From assembly GCF_021462225.1 (NCBI RefSeq), contig NC_061816.1:12797390-12861389 (forward strand): a stretch of 64,000 nt of DNA. Reading direction: 5' to 3'. Made by a program: the position numbers and the translations under genes. Every line of letters starts with the position of its first letter. Position 1 is the stretch's first letter. Origin of the DNA: Girardinichthys multiradiatus (Eukaryota > Chordata > Actinopteri > Cyprinodontiformes > Goodeidae). Under the pieces are notes generated by a model. The model was given only the letters and a program-made list of their open reading frames with translations, made no database searches and had not been told where the DNA came from. This document shows positions 27,130 through 39,458 of this stretch, one piece after another.

Positions 27130-30010
27130 TCATCACGCCCACTGACCACACTGTTCAAACCAGTTAAAGCTGCTCTAGAGAAGGAGAAAAGAATAGAAGA
27201 GAGAAAGAAGGGTGAAGAGACACCCTAGAAGACTGCTTCTACACCTGCAGAAACATATGTAACAACAGCATTGTTACCGAAAAGTGCACGGTACTAATGA
27301 ATGCAAGAGGTACAGCCAAAGGTCTTCCAAAGCACCCCGGGAGGACTACCACAACAACCTCAGAGAAGAGCAGACGAGAGCCCCAGGGGAACCACTCAGC
27401 AGTCACAGTGCAGGAGACCCTAGGAGCTGCAGCAATGAGCCCACAGGCCCTGCCGGCAGCTATCTACGCCAGAGCAGATTGAACCTGGAGACCCCGGGGC
27501 ACATCACTCCCCAAGCAGAGGTCTGACAGAGCCAGGGGGTCCAGGCCCCAGCAAGCATCCAGCGGGAGTAAGCCATCACACACCAATGCACCAGCCCTGG
27601 ACACAGAGAACCACCAATAAACCAGTGGGCAGAGACACCGGCCACAGGCAGGGAGTGTGTCGGGGAGGAAATGGGTCCCACATTTGATAGGGGACCAAAA
27701 CTGATCCAGGAGAGGGTGCAGCCCACAACACAACCTGACACAAGCACACACAGTCACAATCACACATTCTCACCCTCATGCGTACACATAACAACACTCA
27801 CAACCACACACCAAGTGTACAGACACATAACAATGGACATTGTACACTCACTCACCCATACATACTCTATATTCCTAGGTCCAGGTACTGATACTCCAGA
27901 GGGGCAACCAGCCCACAGACCCAGTTGTGGGGACCACCTCCTGGGTCTGGGGGCTGGTTGCTCTTTCCGTGGTGGAGACAGGCAGACTGCCCCAGCACCA
28001 GCCAAGACTAGTGCTGGCACCACCCAAACTGGTGCGACCCCGGCGCAGATCCCGACCCCCTGCTCCGACCCCAGCCCCCGACAACCGGCCATCTGCCACG
28101 ACCGACTGGGGGTTAGAGAGAACAGAGCAGAGACACAAAGAGAACAAAGAAGCACTGATCCAGGAGTACTTTCTATGGGAAGGAAAAGTAAAAGTTAATG
28201 GATGTAGCTCCTTTAGTCGTTTCATCTACAAAGAAAGAACAGATAAACTCTGAGCCAATTTTCAAGGTTAGAGTCTGAAAGAGCACATAGAGTTAGTCAC
28301 AGTAAAAGCTCAGTCAATCGCCATGTCTAGGAGATAGAAAGGTTTAAACACTAAAAGACAGGGCTATGTGGATCATCGGTAGAGGGTGAGCATTAAGTTG
28401 TTGCCAGCAGAAGCTCGGACGATTCCCCTCTCCAGAAAGGTTTCACAGGTAGACACAGAGCCAGGCCAGGTGTAGCTTCTAGGAAGAGAAAAGAGGGAGA
28501 ACAAAGTTAAAAGCTGAAATAACAGCAAATAATGCAAAATTAGAGAGCAGTGTGAGAATGTAGCAAAGAGGGTGAAATTGGTCATTATGTCCTCCAGCAG
28601 CCTAAGCCTATAGCAGCATAACTACAGAGATAGCTCAGGATAACCTAAGCCACTCTAACTATAAGCTTTATCAAAAAGGAAAGTTTTAAGCCTAGCCTTA
28701 AAAGTAGACAGTTTGTCCATCTAGATCCCACTGATGGCCATTGTTATACTAAAAACCACAACAATTGGGATACCTCTCTCTGTCAGATTGATTATAACCA
28801 TTGGAAAAGGGAGGGGGTCATACAGGTAGCAGAAATGGAGGGCGTGTTTGCACCTCAACCATAACTGAACCAGTTTAGGCTAAACCGGACTCCCCCTTAC
28901 TCCATCCAACAGGAAGGGAAGAAGATGGAGGTAAAAAATAAGGAAGATAGCTCAGGATAACCTAAGCCACTCTAACTGTAAGCTTTATCAAAAAGGAAAG
29001 TTTTAAGCCTAGCCTTAAAAGTAGACAGGGTGTCTGCCTCACAGACTAAAACTGGGAGCTGGTTCCACAGGAGAGGAGCCTGATAACTAAAAGATCTGCC
29101 TCCCATTCTACTTCTAGAGACTCTAGGAACTACCAGTAAACCTGCAGTCTGAGAACGAAGTGCTCTGTTAGGAACATATGGAACAATTAGATCTCTGATG
29201 TATGATGAAGTTAAATCATTAAGAGCTTTATATGTGAGGAGGAGAATTTTAAATTATATTCTGGATTTAACAGGGAGCCAATGAAGGGAAGCTAAAGTAG
29301 GAGAAATATGATCTCTCTTTTTAATTTTCATCAGAACTCTTGCTGCAGCATTTTGAATCAGCTGAAGCCTTTTAACTGCATTTTGTGGACATCCTGGTAG
29401 TAAAGAATTACAATCGTCCAGCCTTGAAGTAAAAAATGCATGGACTAGTTTTTCAGCGTCACTCCTGGACAGGATATTTCTAATTTTGACAATGTTCCAG
29501 AGATGAAAGAAAGAAATCCTAGAAACCTGTTTAATATAGGATTTAAATGACATGTCCTGGTCAAAAATAACACCAAGGTTTTTTACTTTATTATCGGAGG
29601 TCAATTTATTTCCATCCAGGTTAAGTGATTGACTAAGCAGTTTCTTTTTTAAAGACTCCGGTCCAAAGACAACAACTTCTGAATTTAGAAGCAAAAAATT
29701 TAAAGTCATCCAAGTTTTTATGTCTTCAAGACATGCTTGTAGTCTATCTAACTGGTTGGGCTCATCAGGATTCATGGATAAGTAAAGCTGAGTGTCAACG
29801 GCGTAACAGTGAAAATTTATTCTATGCTGCCTGATAATTTTACCTATTGGAAGCATATATATAGTAAAGAGAATTGGCCCAAGTACTGAACCCTGTGGTA
29901 CTCCACAATTAACCCTGGAGTCTAAAGATGATTTATCATTTACATGAACAAACTGGAATCTGTCAGACAAATAAGATTTAAACCAGCCTAGCGCTGTTCC
30001 CCTGATCCCC
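27130..30010 (-). mobile_element. LINE (L2/CR1-like non-LTR retrotransposon), 5'-truncated
   Basis: On the minus strand it runs from within the reverse-transcriptase domain (30010) through the C-terminal tail to a long 3' untranslated part. An 80-odd-bp segment around the reverse-transcriptase stop is duplicated (28945-29027 and 28629-28721). The distal 27260-28130 part is very A/C-rich on the plus strand (G/T-rich on the element's strand). The same 3' text recurs at 3780-4610 and 22262-23720. The true 3' end is not certain. Confidence 0.7.
28972..30010 (-). pseudogene. LINE reverse-transcriptase fragment, inactivated
   Basis: About 345 codons on one frame with a single stop (TAA at 29254-29256), ending at TAG 28972-28974. 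It begins inside the palm domain (GTALGWFKSYLSDR), followed by GVPQGSVLGPILFTIY, the fingerprint of non-LTR reverse transcriptases. The catalytic box reads CYAVD where YADD is expected, so the second metal-binding Asp is lost. Downstream are LGVIFDQDMSF and the L2/CR1-type C-terminus (SSYIRDLIVPY ... WNQLPVLV ... FKARLKTFLFDKAYS). No endonuclease domain is present. Confidence 0.88.
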
Positions 30011-31140
30011 ATCCAGAGAGGGGGCCACGTACAAAAGAGGGGTACACCTGGTCCAAACGAGCCCGCCAACCAAAGCCGTCCCAGGGTGAAACAGTCCCAA
30101 CCCCCTAATGAATTCCGATCTCAACCCCATGACCCCCCACCCCCCCACGGACACAGATATCGAACACATGAGCCTGAACCCAAACGCCATGAATCCTCTC
30201 GCCACAGGGGCACACCCCCAGAGATGAGCTCCACTCCCGAAAAGTCAATGAAGACACATCCACACAGCGCAAGCTCCATACACAGCCCCATTCCATGCAC
30301 CCCTGTTGCATCCTGCCCTCCACCACACAGTACAGCAAGGCAAAGGCCCCGCACAACGCCACTGCAGCCTCTGCCTACAAGCGCAACAGAGGAGACACCA
30401 TCGAGCACCATGCTCAAAACTGACCCCCTGACCCCACACCAAGACAGGACAAACTCACATAGCAGACCCCACCATGCCACGCAACCACACAAACCCACCA
30501 CATCACCACCATTGCAACAACAACCCATTGAGAAACAAAAACAAGCTCAGCTCCACCGTCACCACTCAGCCGATAAAAATGCTACTGACCCAACTTCCAA
30601 AACGAGGACACAACCCCCCACCCTGCAAACCCTCCACGCCACCCTCCAGCCCACCGACAGACAGGACAGGCAGCAGAGCAGCACACCACCAGGCCCGTCC
30701 AACCATCTGGCCAATGCCAGCAGCCCCAGCCCGCCTGTCCAGAGAAAAACATGTGCCAGCCAGGTAACTGGGCCGGGCAGACCAACTGCCCCAGGCCAAG
30801 CACAACCTGCCAGCCACCCCAGTGCAGGTATAAGATGTGCTCCGCCACTCCACACACCCGACCGCAGCATGTGCCAGGTGGGGGCCAGAGCCACAGAAGG
30901 AAGCATCGGAGGAAGGCCACCACAGCATGCCAAACACAGGGCACCCCGCAAATCCAACACCTCAACCCCGAGGCGTCCCAGCATGCTGGCCACATACAAT
31001 CCCGCAGGCATTAATTTCAATCCCACACATCCACCGGGCCCAAGGCACTGGGCCCAAAGAACCGACCGAAAACCGGGACCAACACCCCCAGCCGCCCCGG
31101 AACTGCCAAAAACCCTCAAACCCTGATCCCCCAGCCCCAA
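30011..31140. repeat. A/C-rich low-complexity block next to the LINE
   Basis: Plus strand is dominated by C and A (cccc, cacc, ccacaaccc), with long open frames on several frames and both strands, as expected from depletion of T on one strand rather than from coding. Similar in composition to 27260-28130. It starts exactly where reverse-transcriptase similarity stops, so it is either a fragment of another copy's G/T-rich 3'UTR or a different repeat. No protein family recognised in the 346-residue Pro/His/Thr-rich frame. Confidence 0.6.
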
Positions 31141-32087
31141 CACCCAGTCCTGTTAAAAGTTCTTGAACATATCTGAGACCAGAATGTTTGGGGAAAGTTG
31201 ACTAATAAATCCGCCTCCCACTTCGTGATAGGAAGGGATTGATTCATCTATTTTAGACAGTATCCTGAATTCCCATAAATACAGTATATGTTCCAGGTAT
31301 TCAATTGCTTTGCTCCTACAATCTGGAAAGTTTTCTCATATTATTTTTTGTAGGATGTCAGGGATAGAGAGGAAACAAGGGTATCTAAAAAGAAACTACT
31401 CGTAAAAAGTCTAGCTGGGATTTTAACCCAATCACCTTGTGCCAGTTAGGGAACAATGCAAAACCAACCAACCTGCTGTCGGCACTCTGAACTATTGGTG
31501 TCCAACTCTCAATTTCCAGGCAACAGTTAGTGTTTGATTCAGTTATGACCGTTCTAATCCATGCAACCACTGCTTTGTGTATGTAGAAACACCATCACAA
31601 ATAAACACAGGTTAGTTTTTTAGACTTGATTTCACCAAATTTGTAAGATACTCTGAATTGTAGTCATTTAGTATCATTTCCATACACAGCCTTTGACATT
31701 TTAATAACACGCTGTTCCATTCAAACCTAATTTTAGTGTTTAAAGCAGCTTTCCTACTTTTTTTGTTTGATGGTGAGGACTAGCAATGTTTTTGATAAGC
31801 AGCAAAGCATCACCACCCTGTCTTCTGACATAGAAGCTAAACACTGCATCAACTGGGTCAGTTGGGATTAAATAACAAGCCAAACACTTTTAGGCACAAC
31901 AGTACTTTTTCAGTGTGAGGCTTTTATCTACTTATTGACTCCAGATATTTGTTTTTGGGCCCAACAATACATTGTACATATCCTGAGGCACTTCTTATTT
32001 TTCTCTACAGTGACATACACAGAAAACAATCACACCAAATTGGTGATGTGAGAAGAAATTTGTTCAACTTCTTGTTGAGGGAACATG
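31141..32087. other. No gene recognised
   Basis: A/T-rich sequence with no supported feature. Confidence 0.5.
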
Positions 32088-32290
32088 TGAGAGAAAGTTG
32101 TGCTGGAAGACCCCCATCTGGGCCACAGTCTATGCTTCGGACAATTCAGTGCACTGTTTGATAGTTATGATTAACTGGAATGTACCTGACTTGAAATCTG
32201 TATGATTCGATTGAATGGACTTTGTAAAGTGCCTTGAGATGACGTATTGTGAATTGGCGCTACAAAAATAAAACCGAATTGAATTGAATA
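32088..32290 (+). mobile_element. LINE/SINE 3' tail with GAATT repeats
   Basis: Contains tttgtaaagtgccttgagatgac, gaattggcgctacaaaaataaa and a terminal gaattgaattgaat at 32275-32289, the typical 3' end of teleost L2-type LINEs and of SINEs that borrow it. No coding part. Confidence 0.75.
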
Positions 32291-33869
32291 TTTAAATAAT
32301 TTGCATTCCTCATGGTCCATAATCAAGCATCACTTTAATTTAGTAGAACTAGTTTTACTGGCCATAAACAGTGTATTATCATATCAGTGAAAAAACAAAT
32401 AGAAATGTAAACCAAGAAAGAGTATTTGGCCCCCTTCTTTTTAGTTTATTTAATTGATTTGCATTATTGTCCTATACAGAGTTTTAGTTGTATGATGACA
32501 TGGTTTTACATGTAGTTTATGATGGTATTTTATTAGTTTCAAATGTTGCCATTAAAAAACTGTTGCAGTTTGATAAGCCAAGTTTTATGTTTAATGTCAC
32601 CCAAACCGTTTCAACTTGCTTTTCCTCAAGGACCCTTTCATTGATTAACTGTAAGGATTCAAATCTAAAGGTCAATAGGTAAATTTCCTTACAAGTCTCA
32701 CGAGTATATTTTGGTGTCATACTGGATTTAAAATTTGACAAAAGTGTACAAAAGCAAACTGGCGTTTTACGATAATTTGGCACTGTCTACTATTTCATGT
32801 TGCTTTTAACCTACTCTGCAACCTCTTGGCCACAAGTGGCAGATTTTAGATTTAATTTGATGTGATTGTATTTTATTTTAACTTTGTTTTGTATTGTTGG
32901 GTCTTGATAAGTGTTATTGTTTTACTTGTCTTTATTTGCATTTTAACCCTTGCATAACATTCTTTAAGTCTTTCTGTAACCAGGAGCCAAACCACAGACA
33001 GGCACTGTAAATTAGCTTAGGCTATAAATGTTTAACTGTCCTGTATTAGTTTATATTGATATCTGTCCCAATATAAATAAACTAATAAATAACTTTGCAC
33101 CAATTTGTTGAACCAAAAATATATTAATTGCTAATAGTTAATATGATTAACACAAAGAGACACTAGAATCTATACACATACAATGATCAATTCGACAGCT
33201 TTGTAGTATATTAGCAAGCTGTCAAAAAGCATCTACCTACATGACAAATGAAATTAATATAAACTAAACTCTTTAGCCAAGCTAAAGATGCACGCATTAT
33301 ATTTCCCAGAATGCAGCAGTGCAGGGTCAGTCTTTCTTGGCCCGCTCACTGTTATTACAGAGGATAAAGCCGACGCCAGCCTTTGCGCGCACGCACACAT
33401 ACACTAACTTTATATGACTCGTCTAAACAATGAGATCATAGAATTTCATTCCCGCACCCTGTTTTAATCCAACAAGCAATCTCGCTGGGTCTTTTTTTTC
33501 CTTATGACGCAGCCCTAATCTGATAGGGTGGACAACACTAGCACGGGAGGGGTGGGATTGGGAAAAATAGACTATTGTGAGGAAAAACAGGAGATGTATG
33601 GAAAGTCGGCATTGTTAGGGGTTGGAAAAAAATTGGGTTGGAAGACTAAAACATGGTTTAAAAAAACGATGAGAAACAGAATGTTAGGCAAAACTGACAA
33701 GCTGAGATTAAGAGGGAAAAAATATAACATTTATTGGGTAAGATGAGTGTAAATGAGGAAAAGGAGTTGAAATGAAGTAGTTTATATCTACTATACAGCA
33801 TAACACTGCTTAACACCTAATAAGGTAGTTTATTTATTAACCTTTAATTAATTCAAATCAAAATTGTAA
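32291..33869. other. No gene recognised; possible LINE tail near 33000-33080
   Basis: Mostly A/T-rich. Text near 32780-33075 (ctgcaacctcttggccac..., aatataaataaactaataaat) resembles another decayed LINE 3' end, but weakly. Confidence 0.35.
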
Positions 33870-34280
33870 TACTATTTAAAAGACAGAAGGGTAGAGTCCC
33901 CCAAAACCTTGTGCAAAACACATGTTATGATCTAATTAAACTAAACTTGATGTTTTGGGCAATAATTCCAAAAGGTATGTCTGGCGCAAAACCAGCACTG
34001 AACATTACTGGTGGCAGCATCATGCTCTGGGCTTACTTTTTGTCAGATGGAACAGTGTTGACGGTTGAATTTAATTATGAACAGCTCCAATTATCATTTG
34101 TCTGGTAGCTAAAGATCAAGAGCCTCACCTTGAGTCAAACACCCATATTCACATCGGACGAATTTCATGAGAGGGACATTAACGTTCGCAAACGGCCTAG
34201 CTACAGTCCAGAACTGAATCTGTCAGAAGATACGGGCATTTGAGAGAGGATTCTAACAGATATGTTTTTCAGTTTAATTG
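33870..34280 (+). mobile_element. Decayed non-autonomous Tc1-like fossil
   Basis: Contains actggtggcagcatcatgctctgg at about 34008-34031, the DNA of the Tc1 'GGSIMLW' strand, preceded by a 'tctggcgcaaaaccagcactgaac' stretch and followed by relics up to 'cctagctacagtccagaactgaatctg' near 34194-34222. Frame destroyed, termini not resolved. Confidence 0.55.
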
Positions 34281-37200
34281 TACAAGACATGTGTCACATT
34301 ATATGTGGAGAAAATTTTGAAATTATTTATCATGGTCTCATTTTTTGTATCAATTTTGAGTGCTACTAGAGCTTTAACTTATATACCAGAAACATTCAGT
34401 CCTGACAAAAGTAAAGATTGCCATGTTGTTGTATCACCCTGTAAAACTTTTCCCTCAAGAGACCCCTGCTGGTGCATTCAATTTTCTTTATTTTTTTTTC
34501 TCCCAGAGCATTTAAGTTTTTAATCTACTTGGCACATGCTTTCTACCTGGAAGCATTTAAACGCTCTCTGATGCATTAAAGCTGTTGACGGCTCCATCTG
34601 AGCTTAAACAAATAAAGCGTTTGGCTCGGCTCTACATTGTTCCGTCCTCTGTCCCTGAGCATACTGCCGTCAGCTTGCTAAACTTCCCTCTGCAATAACA
34701 TCGCCTGTCGCAGACATTTAAGAGATAAGGAAAACCAGGCAACGGAAGAAGCCATTTGTCAACTCAAAGCAAATCAGACTCCACAAAGCGCATGCATCTT
34801 TCAAACAAAACATGACTGCTGTAAATGCACATTCCATATTAGGCATGCAGTGCACATATCTCTGCTGCACAAGACCAGAGTACGCATCAAAATGCAGAGA
34901 TGAACACTCACAAGTAGATGAAGCAAATTGATTAATTGCGATTAGCTATTCTTCAGGCCCAGCATGACATTTATTACATACATTCAAAAAGCTGAATTTT
35001 TTTACCAGAGCCAAGAGTAATACATAAGATATGTGCCTACATTTAACTGTGGATGAAAAAATTCTGAATTAATCGTGAACATTGTCATATATACTAAAAA
35101 ACAAAAATAAATAATAAATGTGTTTTACTAGGGTATTTATTGAATATTTCCCAGTATACAGAGAGCTTACAAGGCAAATGAGGTCTGAGGGGTTTCTGCC
35201 TGGACAACAATCCTGAGCTTGCTGCACATGACTGGGCAGTGATCCCAGACATGAAAAGGAAAAGTGGGAGTGATGGTGGAAGTGTTCTGAGCAGGAGGTG
35301 ATGTTATAAATAACAGACTGTCCCGGTACACACGCCGAGGGGCTGCAGTGAAGCGTTTTGTTTGTGTTGCACTTCCTTTCCTGTCGTATAACGCAGTGAC
35401 AGAGAAAATACATTGAGCTCTATATAACTTTTAAATATAAGCTGTTTATATATATTTATTGTCAGCGTCCCACCTCATGACTTGTAATATTAACCTACGC
35501 TTTGTTGGCAAATCTCTTCTTAGATTGTGAGGACAGCCCTTTTCAGGTGACCCCACAGAGTTTCCTCTTGACTAATACACTACCTTCCAGAACTTTAGGT
35601 TTCCTGTCATGAAGTAATTTTTTTCTTCTTTTAAATATATGCATCGACTCACTGCCATGTTTCCCAGCAGACAACTGATGGGTTAAAATGTCCCATCTGT
35701 TACAGTGGGACCATATTTAAGTAAGTGGCTTTTGGGTTTCGGATGTCAAAAAGCATACTAGTGTAAACATGCAGAGGCAAGCACCATGTCATAACCTCAT
35801 TAAATGTAAATGCTGCTTAAACAGTCTGGGCATCTGCATTAAGCTATTAAAGCATCGCTTGGTTACACATTAGCACATCAAAATATCTGTTTAGTGAACA
35901 GATGATAGATTAACACCACAAATTTGCACATAGTGTAGTTCATTGACCGGGTCACATGTCCAAATACGAGTAAGAAAACAGATGAACCAACTCCAGCACT
36001 CTAGTAAATGGTATTTCAAGTGAGAACAACATCTGTTTCATTGAATCCTCGAATAAATCGCAAAGAGCAACTGAATGAAGTAGGAGAACAAGAACTAGCT
36101 GAGAATATTAAGTAGAAATCACACTGATGAAGGCTAACAACTAACTTCCTTGCTAGTCTGGTTGGCAGGCATCACTGCTATTTCCTCTGCATGACCCAGA
36201 GGAATTTACTTGAATTTCCATGTGATCGGAAGGAAAAGGAGTACAACTACAGACTGAAAACCTGGCAGGACATCAGCATGTGACCCGCTTGGCCTCCAGA
36301 CCCCTCCCGTCTGACCTACCCAATCAGAGTGGAAACATCTTGTGGCGTGGCAGGAACAGAGGTGGAGGAGGGTTTTAAGAATTAATAAAGTTGGAAGTCT
36401 TAAGTACATGCACCAGACTTCCCAACCTATATTTGACTACAGTAAAAAGAGATTTAGCTACCAACACCGATGACAATGTATGCTTGTTATTCAGAAGAAA
36501 CCAAACAGAAAATGGTAAATTTCATTATAATCAAAGAATATCAAAGGAAGTCTGTAGTACCTCAGAGTGTAATTATGGTGTTATATAGATGTTTAATGAG
36601 ATCACAAATGCAGAACAGAAGGTTAGCCATGGTATTTAGTGAAGGTGTAGAAAACATGCAACTTCAGAGGAATATGAGAAGTTGACAAATAAATACATCC
36701 ATCCATCTTTCCTCGCTCCATCCATTCATCATTTTGTCAGTCTGACTATCAACCTGTCCATCCATCTCTCCATCTTATCAGCTAAATTCATTTGCCCAAC
36801 ATCAATCCACCAGTCTGCTGGCCATCTGTCTACCCACCATCAATCCACCCATTCAACAAAGGAGAGATTTCACCAATTCTTTGGTCTCCAACCAGTCACC
36901 TGGCACCATATCTCTCAGGACAAAATTCTTTTAGAGAAACTGATTTCAGCTCCCCCATAGAATATAGAAATATGCATTTCAAACCCTCAATTATCCTTGA
37001 GAAGGTTTAAGTCCAGTGCTTAAGATACTTATTTCTCGTTAAACATTATTTAGAACAAAGAGGATGACTACGGATTTGTGACATGACATCTGAAATGAAT
37101 CAGGATGAAAAGCAGATTCATTTGAATTTACTGTATCAGCAGCTGCTGAGTCAACAGTCAGATATTTGGAATATCTGTTGCTGAAAAACCAGGAACAGCA

Positions 37201-37714
37201 GGGGGTACAGATTGTAAGAAAATTAGTCCATATCTGTCTCTCTGTCAAATTTCATTTGACTTCCTTCCCTGGGCCACATGTTTCCTCACCAATAATCCAT
37301 CACCTCCTTCCAGTTATCCTTAAACAATGACGCTGCAATCTAGCGCTCCTGCAATCCCAAAGTTCACTGCTGACAGGCAGCTGTACGGGTCACTGTGTAC
37401 AGGGAGAAAATGAGACAAAAGTGCAAACTTATGTCTACATTGGTCCTCCTCTGTGTGGGCAGATTCAGTTCACATGAGCTGTTTATTTTGATGTGTTATT
37501 AATAATAAAGACATCTCAAAATGTCAGTAAAATGTTTTTTTCTAATAATAAAGATACATATTTTATGTCAGTAGTATAGACAAAACTTTTGTTGCATCAA
37601 TTTGTTAGGGTTTCACTCTTTCAACAGGACAATTACATTAAATGCGATGTATAGCAGTGATCCAAAATGAAACTTTAAAATGTTGCAAACATTGTAGTCA
37701 TTGCTGTAATCTTA
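34281..37714. other. No gene recognised
   Basis: About 3.4 kb. 34550-35000 looks unique and less decayed, including an ATTA-rich homeodomain-type cluster near 34928-34950. Short ccat runs occur near 36699-36850. No exon with convincing splice sites was found. Confidence 0.45.
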
Positions 37715-37720
37715 ATTACG

Positions 37721-39452
37721 TATGAGGGACCAAAAATGACAAAATGAAAAATAAATATGTAAACAAATAAATACACATATAAATAAATAAATACACATAT
37801 AAATGTATAAATACATAAATTAATATATATAAAAATAAATAAATACACATATAAATGTATTTATCTATTTATTCATTTATTTTCTCCTTTTTGTGCATTT
37901 ATACATTTATCTATTTATTCATTCATTTATTTATAAATCTTTTCATTTATTTATTCATACATTCATTTATTTCTACCTTTATTTATTTCTGCACTTCTGT
38001 CTCCATATGTTAATGAGGTGGATGGTTCTAACATTTGTCTTCAGCACCATTGGTTAGAATTGTGTGTATGATCCTGCTGCTACTGCCTGGACTCCGGTAC
38101 CGAAGTTCTTTTGGTAGGCACGACGGAGGGTTCTCTTACAGCCATTGCCAATGATTTAAGGTCATTGGCAAATGATATTGACCAAAATGACTACCTCCAT
38201 TTTTGTTTTGCACGGGTCAATGGTACAAAAATGACATAAAATCTATTTAAGTATATTTTCTTAAAGTAAGAGTTGAAGTATGATCAAGATAAAGTGATCT
38301 ATGTGTGTTATGAGTTTGTTGGCACTACAACATGCTATAGTGACGTTATTGACCATTTTATGCATATTTTACTGAATATTTGGCTATTTAGGCTATAGTC
38401 TTTGGGAAATTCAAAATTTTTTTAAGTATTAATTTGCAATCCAAGAAATGTAGTATGAAAACGTGAGATCACATACACATACAATGATTTTAATGACAAT
38501 ACACCTCTCCTTGGCGACTTTATTGAATATTTCTCCATCATATTTTTCTGATGTCGCAATTTGCAGACGGTCCCTGCGCATTTGAGGAGCAGTGAGCTCT
38601 GCATAGAGGCCAATGCAAGTCTCCCAGCGCGGTGTTAGGCTCGTTTTGAGGAAAATACGATTGTAGCTCACTGTCTGCCTTGCTGTGGTTGCAGAGAGGT
38701 GTTGATTTTCAAGAGGCAATGTTCCGCTGATGAGTTATTGATCCGGAAAAGCCAAATCTGTGAATATCTTTCTAACTTTACCGAAGTAAGTTGGCGGCCA
38801 ACTTCCTCCAGACTGTCCAATATAGTGGAGTCAACCTCCACATCCATCTCAGCTTGGAGCTGATTGAAATCCTCCATGACCTGTGCAAAACGAACATGGA
38901 GGTTGTCATTTTGGTCAATATCATTTGCCAATGACCTTAAATCATTGGCAATGGCTGTAAGAGAACCGTCCATCGTGCCTACCAAAAGAACTTCGGTACC
39001 GGAGTCTATTAGCAGCAGGATCATACACACAATTCTAACCAATGGTGCTGAAGGCAAATGTTAGAACCATCCACCTCATTAACATACGGAGACAGAAATG
39101 CAGAAATAAATAAATGTGGAAATGTAGAAATACAGAAATAAATGTAGCAAGAAATAAATAAAGGTATAAATAAATGAATGTATGAATAAATGTATAAATG
39201 AAAAAATGTATAAATAAATGAATAATACATAAATGTATAAATGCACAAAAAGGAGAAAATAAATGAATAAATAGATAAATAAATACATTTATATGTGTAT
39301 TTATTTATTTTTATATTTATTAATTTATGCATTTATATATTTAAGTGTATTTATTTATTTTTATATTTATTCATTTATGCATTTATATATTTATATGTGT
39401 ATTTATTTATTTACATATTTATTTTTCATTTTGTCATTTTTGGTCCCTCATA
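37721..39452 (-). mobile_element. Fold-back transposon-like element with 6-bp flanking repeat
   Basis: Inverted arms: left 37721-38221 (about 501 bp) and right about 38874-39452 (about 579 bp), both starting TATGAGGGACCAAAAATGAC at the outside and ending near the gene text gcaaatgatattgaccaaaatgac. ATTACG occurs directly at both outer edges (37715-37720 and 39453-39458), a likely 6-bp target-site duplication. Each arm has an ATTTA/TAAA-rich tract of some 250-330 bp. The single-copy centre (about 38222-38873) continues the minus-strand reading frame that begins in the right arm. Superfamily unknown. Confidence 0.85.
38668..39057 (-). CDS. Unrecognised frame inside the fold-back element (129 residues)
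   Basis: Begins MPSAPLVRIVCMILLLIDS in the right arm and passes into the unique centre as LRSLANDIDQNDNLHVRF ... FNQLQAEMDVEVDSTILDSL, which looks alpha-helical or coiled-coil, then ends QPQQGRQ. The left arm contains the inverted, diverged beginning of the same frame. No family recognised; no DDE or HUH motif seen. It may be one exon of a transposon gene (a possible donor, GTAAAGTTAG, lies after RRQLTS-equivalent sequence near 38790) or a captured host exon. Confidence 0.35.
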   Translation of the reverse strand: MPSAPLVRIVCMILLLIDSGTEVLLVGTMDGSLTAIANDLRSLANDIDQNDNLHVRFAQVMEDFNQLQAEMDVEVDSTILDSLEEVGRQLTSVKLERYSQIWLFRINNSSAEHCLLKINTSLQPQQGRQ

Positions 39453-39458
39453 ATTACG

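Noticed and set aside
27671..28198. 175-residue Thr/Pro-rich open frame on the plus strand
   Set aside because: Same A/C-rich composition effect inside the LINE 3' region.
30086..31126. 346-residue Pro/His/Thr-rich open frame on the plus strand
   Set aside because: The region is T-poor, so stops are rare on several frames and on both strands (overlapping open frames exist in almost all). No domain, splice site or start context supports coding.
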